Positions 56,929 to 64,000 of a DNA stretch of 64,000 nt are shown in pieces; within the stretch, counting starts at the first letter, position 1; every line of letters starts with the position of its first letter. Under the pieces are notes generated by a model. The model ran no database searches. It was given only the letters and a program-made list of their open reading frames with translations, and was not told the origin of the DNA. The position numbers and the translations under genes were made by a program. Source of the stretch: Neoarius graeffei (taxonomy: Eukaryota; Chordata; Actinopteri; Siluriformes; Ariidae). Where the stretch lies: NCBI RefSeq assembly GCF_027579695.1, contig NC_083571.1, forward strand, positions 72,673,279-72,737,278. Reading direction: 5' to 3'.

Positions 56929-56931
56929 AAA

Positions 56932-57230
56932 GTCTTTCAGTGACTCACAGGAAGACAGAGAGAACCTGATCACCCTAACGGCTCTGGGCCATTCACACCC
57001 AGCCCCCAGTGACCCACACCAACAGGATGACTTAACGATACCTTAGGATTGCTTTTCATCCATGAGAGGATACTCCTGATACTCCCTATTAGTCAGACAG
57101 AACTGAAGAAGCCTTTTGGATGAGAGGTGAAACGTCTTCAAGAATCTTCAAGCAAGTCCAGTTGCTCTCTTTTACCACCCACAGTTTACTATGACCTGGA
57201 TGACTGAGAATCTTCACAGACACTCAACAG
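56932..57230. other. LINE edge and another retroelement remnant, no gene
   Basis: 56932-56990 is L2-b. From about 56990 the text (GGATGAGAGGTGAAACGTCT, CTGGATGACTGAGAATC) resembles a fish retroelement 3' region I have seen but cannot name. It resumes after the hAT-like insertion at 58665. Confidence 0.4.
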
Positions 57231-58656
57231 CAGGGGCGATTTCTCAGAGACAACAAGGGAAGCCGAGCTTCCCCTAAAATTCTCTCCCCAAACTGCGGCA
57301 TCTATGATGTTTAATTCTCATTAAAACAATAACTTGCATAACATAATATATGCCCAAGATTGTATTTACGTTCATTACTATCCTGTAACTTATTTGAGTG
57401 ATGTCTGACAAACTTGCAGTTCGCTACGAGAATCACCTTTGCTGCCAGGCTGTAACCAGATTTGCCAGATACTGCTGACGTTATCCAGCCAAAATATGTT
57501 CAAAACCCGCTAAAATGCACTTAAAACCTCCCAATCTGGCAACACTGGCTGTAACCTTTCTTATTTCAATGGGCTCTATGGCTGGCAGCCGGGTATCCGT
57601 TGCAGTCTATGAGAGGGCTCTGAACAGCCAATTTCGGCTAGTTGTTATTGGTTAAAATCGACAAAATCGTCACTTCCAGGGAAGCTGGGCTTCTCTGGGA
57701 CTAAACGAGACAGTGGGAGGGACAAGAAGCCGGGCTGATGAAGGATTATTGGAGGTGGTGTTTGAAAGACATGAGGAGGGTGGGCTCTGTCGGTGAGGAA
57801 CACGGAAGCATGATCAGTCCCTAGCGGATGTCGAGAAAGTGTAGTCATGTGCCAAAGTGCTGTCCGAATTTCTTTTCATATAAACGTTTCTTCTCATTGA
57901 TGTCTCTGTACATTACTCTGTAAATAAATGTAAATATTACTCGTTGTGCTCCGTTAACTTTCATCCATTCTATCAGTTTGATCATTCGTGAATTCACTCG
58001 TTTATTTCATTTGCAGTTCAATCTGGTTGTAGGCTAGCTTGAGCCTTATTGGGATCTGCAGTGCTAGCTGCTAACAGAAATTGGTGAAGTCTCTGGAAAG
58101 CACAACCAGCTAGTATGACAGGGTCACAGACCATTTTCTGGAAAAGGAGCGGAGGGCAGAATTTGTGTATAAATAGTGTTCATGTTCATGAATCTGAAGT
58201 GTGTATATTGTTCAGTAATGTTAAGAGAATGGTGGGCTCTGTGTTATAGGTTATACCTGGGTATAATATTCAAGGTTCTGTGTGTTGCATAGCCTACCTG
58301 GTTATGAATTTCCAGACTGTGTTGCAGAAGATGTTCAAGGATGTGTTGCACAGCTGGGTGTTGTGTTAAAGACTCTGTGTTGCATATCAGGGTATGATGT
58401 TCAAGGCTCTTCGTTGAATAGCCAGTGATTTTTGGATGTTTGATATTTTTTGATTAAGGATATGAGGCACTAGCCTGGCAAGCCAGACTATAACATGAAA
58501 TGTACAAGCAAAAATACTTTCTGCCACTAGGTAGGGTTGTCTAGTTCACTATGCTAATGGGGCACACCTTTCTATGCTTTGATATCCGGCCTACAGGTTT
58601 TACGATGAATGCGTAAAATGGGCTTCCCCTGTTTTAAAAACCAGCAGCCGCCACTG
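57231..58656. mobile_element. Non-autonomous hAT-like element, 8-bp target duplication
   Basis: Starts CAGGGGCGATTTCTC and ends GCAGCCGCCACTG. CTCAACAG flanks both sides exactly (57223-57230, 58657-58664). 1,426 bp. Inner boxes GGGAAGCCGAGCTTCCCC near 57268 and GGGAAGCTGGGCTTCTC near 57678 are self-complementary. No transposase. Confidence 0.9.
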
Positions 58657-58664
58657 CTCAACAG

Positions 58665-59162
58665 GTAGAGCAACCCAACAGTCCACATAGTGTACAATTG
58701 TTTACACTATTGTCAGCAAGCAGTCAGATAAAATAAAATATTTGCACTGGTCGCGTGCTAAAAGTGGGTCATCACAAAGACCAACAAACTCGTTGACAAC
58801 ACAAACATAGAGACAGAGACAATGCTAAAACACCTGAGCTGCCATCTTGGTGAATTCACAAGACTTCACCAAGTCTTGTGAATTCACCAAGTGAGCATAG
58901 ATAGATAGACGGACAGATATTATCTAGCACTTATTATTGATATGGAGCATTTCAAGGAAATGTATTTTTAACTTCTCTGATATCGTGCCATCAGGAACAC
59001 AGACAGAGGAAATGCACTTGCTGGAAACCACCGTGATTATACCAAGTCATCTTTGTTTTCACTTTCTGTTTAAGGATTTTAAGAAGTTATGTTGACATTT
59101 GTCTGTTGTGATTCAACAGCTCAAAAAACAATATGAATTCACTGTACTTGGATTGTTTTTAT
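58665..59162. other. No gene; 21-bp-arm hairpin at 58846-58891
   Basis: Arms 58846-58866 and 58871-58891 are exact reverse complements (CTTGGTGAATTCACAAG...) with a CACC loop. Otherwise unremarkable. Confidence 0.6.
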
Positions 59163-59401
59163 TACAACCCCGATTCCAAAAAAGTTGGGACAAAGTACAA
59201 ATTGTAAATAAAAACGGAATGCAATGATGTGGAAGTTTCAAAATTCCATATTTTATTCAGAATAGAACATAGATGACATATCAAATGTTTAAACTGAGAA
59301 AATGTATCATTTAAAGAGAAAAATTAGGTGATTTTAAATTTCATGACAACACATCTCAAAGTTGGGACAAGGCCAGGTACCCCCCCACACACACACACTT
59401 A

Positions 59402-59927
59402 AGGCCAATTTATGCTGACAACCCAGTCCTCGCAGATAGCGTTGCAGACAGTGTCTGCGTAGCCCCCCCACCTTCGCAGACGCTCTGCGCGCACCTCCCA
59501 AAAATTGTGACCACTGCAGAAGCCTCGCAGACAGCGTCGCAGACAAGAGGGCTCTGATTGGTCCACTCTACATCCGCTGTACACGCACTTCCGCTTCCCT
59601 ACTTTCCCGGTTTGGTTTGTTTTCACGACCGCCATTTTTAAAAACACGAGCGAAGATGGAGCAGCACGAAGAGCGGTTGATCGAGGAAGTGAGGAAGTAC
59701 GTACATCCTATACGACTCCAGTTCTAGTCATTATAAGTAACCGGAGGATAAACACTCCACTAACCACACCCACCAACTACTCCTAGCGATTTCGCGACTT
59801 CGCACCCCCTTGCGTTGTGGCAGTGAATAACATCGCGCATGCCTATTACTCCCCGCTCAACGATAAATTACAACTGTCTGCGAAAAGCTATCTGCGAAAG
59901 CCTCGTCGCAAGAGCATGCAGAGGCCT
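59402..59927 (+). mobile_element. PIF/Harbinger-like MITE with MADF-gene start
   Basis: Begins AGGCCAATTTATGCTGAC and ends CATGCAGAGGCCT. TTA flanks both ends (59399-59401, 59928-59930), the classic 3-bp TWA duplication of PIF/Harbinger elements. The subterminal region has repeated CTCGCAGA/GTCTGCG motifs. It carries a short vestige of the second Harbinger gene. Confidence 0.85.
59656..59727 (+). pseudogene. MADF/Myb-like gene start, truncated
   Basis: ATG 59656 reads MEQHEERLIEEVRKYVHP and reaches a stop after 23 codons. From memory, the accessory DNA-binding protein of Harbinger elements (MADF domain) opens with a very similar acidic LIEEVRKY helix. The remainder is deleted. Confidence 0.6.
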
Positions 59928-60162
59928 TTACCCTAATCCTACTTCTCCCCCTTCCCCCTCCCCCTTCCTCTCTTCCCCATATCTTATTCTTTTATATTTG
60001 TATATGTAAATACTTAATTTATTTTAATTTATCTAGAAGTTTTTCTCTATTTCTTTTCTCTGTTAAATTTGTAATGATGCTGCTGGAATCTTAATTTTCC
60101 TGAGGGAACCCTCCCAAAGGGATCAATAAAGTTTAATCTAATCTAATCTAATCTAATCTAAT
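59928..60162 (+). mobile_element. LINE 3' end with (ATCTA)n tail
   Basis: C/T-rich block, then CTGAGGGAACCCTCCCAAAG, GGATCAATAAAGTTTAAT and four to five TCTAA units. This is the usual 3' end of a Rex1/L1-type fish LINE. It inserted into Tc1-B between GGCCA and GTTTACC, and the Harbinger-like MITE sits at its 5' side. Confidence 0.7.
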
Positions 60163-60335
60163 GTTTACCACTGTGAGACATCCCCTTTTCTCTTTACAAC
60201 AGTCTGTAAACATCTGGGGACTGAGGAGACAAGTTGCTCAAGTTTAGGGATAGGAATGTTAACCCATTCTTGTCTAATGTAGGATTCTAGTTGCTCAACT
60301 GTCTTAGGTCTTTTTTGTCGTATCTTCCGTTTTTA

Positions 60336-60624
60336 GCCTAGGTCACAATCGGACGTACGATTTTTTTGGCCATGTGATTTTTGGCGTTTCCCAAATCGCT
60401 GTTTTTTTTTGTTTGTGGAGAAAGACGCACGTTGGCCGTAAGTTTGTCTTGCAACCTGAAAAAAACGTAAGCGCCTGTAGAGTTTGTTTGACATGACAAA
60501 GAACCTCTGCGGCCAGTCTACTGCTCGAAAATCAGCACGTCACACGCGCGCCCTCCGTGCGTTTCTTGCGTTTTTTGCACGTAGACCGGCCGTAGGAGCA
60601 CGTATGGCCAGTTGTGACCGAGGC
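60336..60624. mobile_element. 289-bp TIR element in Tc1-B copy 3
   Basis: Starts GCCTAGGTCACAATCGG and ends CAGTTGTGACCGAGGC (imperfect inverted repeat). TTTA flanks both sides (60332-60335, 60625-60628), of which TTA would fit Harbinger-type targets. Non-coding; contains repeated ACGTACG/CCGTA motifs. Confidence 0.75.
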
Positions 60625-60922
60625 TTTATGGTGCGCCAAATGTTTTCTATGGGTGAAAGATCTGGACTGCAGGCTGGCCAGTTCAGTACCCGGACCCTTC
60701 TTCTACGCAGCCATGATGCTGTAATTAATGCAGTATGTGGTTTGGCATTGTCATGTTGGAAAATGCAAGGTCTTCCCTGAAAGACGTCGTCTGGATGGGA
60801 GCATATGTTGCTCTAGAACTTGGATATACCTTTCAGCATTGATGGCTTCTGAGCGCTGATAACAACTTTGGTCGTCCTTCTCCTCTTTAGTCCAAATGAC
60901 ATGGCGTCCCTGATTTCCATAA

Positions 60923-61730
60923 GGGCAATTCCATGTAAATGTCAACCTCACCATGCAAAAATAAAGCAACATGTAATACGTCAAAACCACTCCCAGAGAT
61001 ATCACCTAGGCCTGTATTTTACAGATGTGAATAAGTTGAACCAATTTGTAACCAACCTAATATGTCACTGTCAGTCTTTCTTTCTTATAATGTAAAACCC
61101 AAGCTAAAATCAACTTTGATCATGTACAATTCTATATTATTGCCACAAGCCACAGAAATGTATGCTAAAATCCACAAAACAGCAAAACAATAGCCATCCT
61201 AAATATTATTTAAGAACTTTGATAGTTTTAGCTGATATTTAGAGAGTTTTTCAAAGGGTTATGGTGGTTAAATTGCTGATTTTCTAAACATATGCCATGT
61301 CTATTTCAGATGCGTCACATCCATAACGGAATTTCGTCACATCCATAACGCTGACTTTTCCTTCTGAAACTCTGCATGAAATACAAAATATTTTAAACAA
61401 AGATTTTTTAATATTCACCTTGGACCCCGCTATCAAATGGATATCTCCATTTTGACATTAGGTTTACAATTTCACAGAGTTTGATAAAAATGTACAGTCA
61501 CCCAAGAAAAGTGATACTTTTTCTGTCACATCCATAACGCATCTTTTATTGGCATTTTCTGGCATGCTAGATGTACTATGGGAATTGTTCTTGTTCTATC
61601 ACTTCTCCAGTATGGTACAGCCTTAAAATATGCAACACCTGTTTAAATACTGGGAGACAATAAAACATGCACTGGGTCATTTGTTGCCATTTTGAGTTCA
61701 AGTGTCACGTCCATAACGCTGGAATTGCTC
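60923..61730. mobile_element. 808-bp element with repeated TCACATCCATAACG motif
   Basis: Begins GGGCAATTCCATG and ends GCTGGAATTGCTC, an 11-bp imperfect inverted repeat. ATAA flanks both sides (60919-60922, 61731-61734) inside Tc1-B. TCACATCCATAACG occurs near 61315, 61336 and 61528, and as TCACGTCCATAACG near 61705. No gene. Confidence 0.75.
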
Positions 61731-61865
61731 ATAAATAACTTCAAATTTTGATTCGTCTGACCACAGAACAGTTTTCCACTTTGCCACAGTCCATTTTAAA
61801 TGAGCCTTGGCCCAGAGAAGACATCTGCACTTCTGGATCATGTTTAGATGGATCATGTTTAGACA

Positions 61866-62072
61866 ACAATCTCCGTCTGAACATGGAGAAGACGAAGGAG
61901 ATTGTTGTGGACTTCAGGAGAGCGCACACCCAGCATGCTCCACTATCTATCAACGGTGCTGCAGTGGAGAGGGTGAGCAGCACCAAGTTTCTGGGTGTGC
62001 ACATCTCTGAAGACCTGTCCTGGAGCAACAACACCGCATCACTGGCCAAAAAAAGCCCAACAGCGTCTGTAC
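61866..62072 (+). pseudogene. Rex1-like LINE reverse-transcriptase fragment
   Basis: Reads NLRLNMEKTKEIVVDFRRA, then SINGAAVERVSSTKFLGVHI and SEDLSWSNN, ending AKK with a one-base insertion before AQQRLY. This is the segment after the catalytic YADD in a Rex1-like polyprotein. It is interrupted at 62072 by a hAT-like terminus (CAGAGATGGGACC). Confidence 0.75.
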
Positions 62073-64000
62073 CAGAGATGGGACCAAGTCACACATGTGC
62101 AAGTCTCAAGTAAGTCTCAAGTCTTAACCTTCAAGTCCCAAGTAAGTCCCAAGTCTTTTTTGTCTTGGGCAAGTCAAGTCAAGTCACAGGCTATGTCAAG
62201 TCAAGTCAAGTCCTATAATAAGTCAAGTCCAAGTCAAGTCACCTTAGGCGTATTGGCGTAATTTTAGCAGCAGAATATGAATTTAATGCATTGAAAAGGC
62301 AATACATAAATAAATGTCAGTAAACATCCCTGGCACATGTGCCCAACCTGTTAAATATTTGCATTTTAAATACTCATGTTCTGTAAAATACATAAAACAA
62401 AACAGTAATAATGTCACAAAGTTATTTATTGATGGCAAAATTGATTGCAAGATTGAAAGCCAACTAAGTTTCTCACATTGTCATCAGCCAACAAGAAAAA
62501 TAAACAGAGAATTGGCATTCTGTTATGTGCATAGTTAAAAGAGGGTAGGACGACACCTTGGGTTAACAGGGGCATGAGCTCCTCCAATCTCTAATCACAT
62601 CAGATGAGATGATTATTATTAATAAGATACACGTGGAGAAACCTGAAGTGACTTCGATGTATGTTTGCGCCAGTAAAAAAAAACAAAACAAAACAAAGGA
62701 TAGAGAAATGTGTCAGACATAATTTAGGTCTCAAAAAGAAGACCTGTTCGCCTGTGCAAAAGTGACATCATCTTACCCCATATGACAAGCTCCAGAGGTG
62801 TGTGCAAAAGCGCTCTCTCTCTCGCTCTCTCCCTCTCCGAGGCTGCCTCAGCCTGTGCGGAGCGGGGACAGATAGAACGACTTTGGCGCGGGAGTCTTGG
62901 TTCCCGCTATAATAGATTGTTACGAAAATAAATGTTAAATGAAATATGCATCCCGCGCATTCCTTTCCACAGGAACTTTGCTCACAACGTTTCGGTCGTG
63001 GCTAACGCACTGTCCTCCTTACCACAAGTGCAACGTTTCGGGAACAATACGGAAAGGACAGCGCGCGGGATTCAGCTTTCCTTGAACAATTACCCAGAGA
63101 CTTTTTAAATTCCCTCACTGGGAAATATCCAATGCACCTGTTCAGTTACAGAGTCGTGCTCTCTAAATTGTAGTCATTCAAACCATTGTTTTGGCGGCCT
63201 GGTAGCCTGATATACTAAATGTAAATTCATGGTTTGGATGAGTGCACAATTTATTTTCGTAACACTGTGTTACAGCGGGAACCGAGACTCCCGCGCACAG
63301 TCAGCCTATTTTGCAGAGTTTAGTATTGCTGCTAGCCTGTATTCAAACAGCGAGTGGCATGCCGGTGAATCCAAATCATGGCGCTTTTTTCAATAGTGCA
63401 TGATAGGCAGTGGGACGGAGTTTTCTTTTCTTTTTTGATCGGGTAGTGTGACGAAAAAAATGTGCAGGTTGCTGCACTGCTGTTTCAAACGGCTATGATA
63501 AACTCCCCTGCCTCTATGCCCTATGGACAGTCTGGCTAATGTACACGAACACACTTACACGAATTTGTACTGCTCATGAACGTGTACATGTTCACAAGCT
63601 GACCATTAGCTTAACCCTGAAACAGAACAACAGGGTAGGAAGCTGCTTATGTTATTCAGCATCACGACTGCAAAGTGCACAATCAACTTACTACTACTGA
63701 TATACAATATCATTAAACTTGACATAACTACATTGCTTACCAGTATTCACATAAGAATTTCACAATAATAAACTGAATCCCTAGCTACATCTGCAACGGC
63801 TAAAATCCTCCTACCGCTCACTCTCGTGGCTAACATTGGCTAACGAGGAGTTTAGCTGCTATCACCAAATAACAACACATTAATAAACTTACTGGGCAGA
63901 ATGGATCTTCAAATGCCGGACGAAATTGGAGGTCGTGGTCTGGCTGTCAGAAATCGTCACGTTGCAAATCTTGCACTGCGCCGTTCGTCGTTTACCTTCT
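62073..64000 (-). mobile_element. hAT-like element with BED exon, runs off the window
   Basis: The terminus CAGAGATGGGACCAAGTCA is at 62073, followed by dense CAAGTCAAGTC repeats to 62250, a pattern known at the ends of some fish hAT elements. The gene is on minus, starting beyond the window, with one exon visible at 64000-63893. An inverted repeat of about 47 bp (62886-62934 with 63249-63296, GCGCGGGAGTC/GACTCCCGCGC ends) lies inside. The other terminus is outside. Confidence 0.75.
63893..64000 (-). CDS. BED zinc-finger exon, 5' end outside the window
   Basis: Minus strand from the window edge: GKRRTAQCKICNVTISDSQT, then TTSNFVRHLKIHSA, ending at CCCA followed by GTAAGT (a consensus donor) at 63892. 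CxxC and HxxxH ligands of a BED finger are intact. It is the DNA-binding exon of a hAT-type transposase. No stop or frameshift is seen in the visible part, so a complete gene may continue outside on the right; its remaining exons would lie to the left, but 62073-63892 shows none. Confidence 0.75.

Larger units (their letters stand above)
53686..56990 (-). pseudogene. L2-b LINE fragment, split by three MITE copies
   Basis: Minus strand. 56973-56929 (SLSSCESLKDF) continues in 56214-56054 or 55325-55165 (FYQPPTMQSLAHF, NNIKGKQNIVDVFNKHFTD) and then 54494-53686 (SSLTGTYGDSALTNSNS, KKSAGPDQIEPYFLK, NYRPISRLSVTAKLFE, then LYADDTILYT). It is missing everything after the catalytic box, which is unusual for a LINE and implies rearrangement. 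Closely related to but distinct from L2-a. Confidence 0.75.
59165..61856 (-). mobile_element. Tc1-B copy 3, truncated, with three insertion sites
   Basis: The left terminus begins at 59165 (TA before it). Tc1-B sequence is at 59165-59375, 60163-60335, 60625-60922 and 61731-61856, with a small internal deletion near 60852 and loss of the rest of the gene and the far terminus. The transposase (minus) keeps text from the catalytic Asp/Glu region but is broken throughout. A 15-bp tandem repeat (TGGATCATGTTTAGA) lies at the junction 61835-61864. Confidence 0.88.

Noticed and set aside
57645..57848. 67-codon minus frame inside the hAT-like element 57231-58656
   Set aside because: No transposase motif; proline/histidine-rich low-complexity reading of non-coding sequence.

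Overview
The window is eukaryotic and reads as teleost fish repeat DNA. The evidence is the number and kind of transposable elements: Tc1/mariner-like elements, tRNA-derived SINEs, RTE-, L2-, L1- and Rex1-like LINEs, many hAT-like elements with BED-finger exons, PIF/Harbinger-like MITEs with 3-bp target duplications, and spliced transposon exons with GT donors. I cannot name the species. I found no convincing single-copy host gene, no tRNA or rRNA gene, no CRISPR array, no bacterial-type operon and no provirus with paired LTRs.

Layout. 0-4.2 kb: a near full-length RTE-like LINE on the minus strand. 4.6-8.1 kb: an interspersed repeat broken by a 385-bp insertion and a Tc1 relic (Tc1-A). 9.7-14 kb: a diverged 177-bp tandem array, a Tc1-B copy and a Tc1-C copy. 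14-25.6 kb: seven SINEs, two local duplications involving SINEs, the best preserved Tc1-B copy with an unbroken 358-codon DD34E transposase (18388-19464), a 1.3-kb hAT-like element holding a near-perfect palindrome, and an unclassified TIR element. 25.7-28.5 kb: a THAP exon split by a hAT insertion, then a 27-bp minisatellite. 28.5-34.7 kb: a giant 4.7-kb inverted repeat plus a partial third copy. 34.7-40.4 kb: an L1-like ORF2 fragment cut by four different transposons. 40.45-44.95 kb: a BED-finger element split by a LINE. 45.4-57 kb: L2-like LINEs carrying a nested hAT stack and a triplicated MITE/LINE module. 57.2-64 kb: a hAT-like element, a Tc1-B copy with three separate insertions, and the start of another BED-finger hAT element.

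The most interesting object is a transposon family seen in three places (28693-29855, 31775-32937, 36646-38076). The 36.6-38.1 kb copy has a THAP-domain exon at one end and, at the other end in convergent orientation, the start of a second gene. That gene is better preserved in the other two copies and resembles, from memory, the N-terminal segment of YqaJ/SWIM-type proteins. Shared TIR design, 3-bp target duplications and a shared GC-rich internal repeat tie the copies together.

Insertion order can be read at many points because target duplications, empty sites and restored reading frames are visible. All coordinates and alignments were made by eye. Family names come from recognised motifs and memory of fish repeats, not from a database search.
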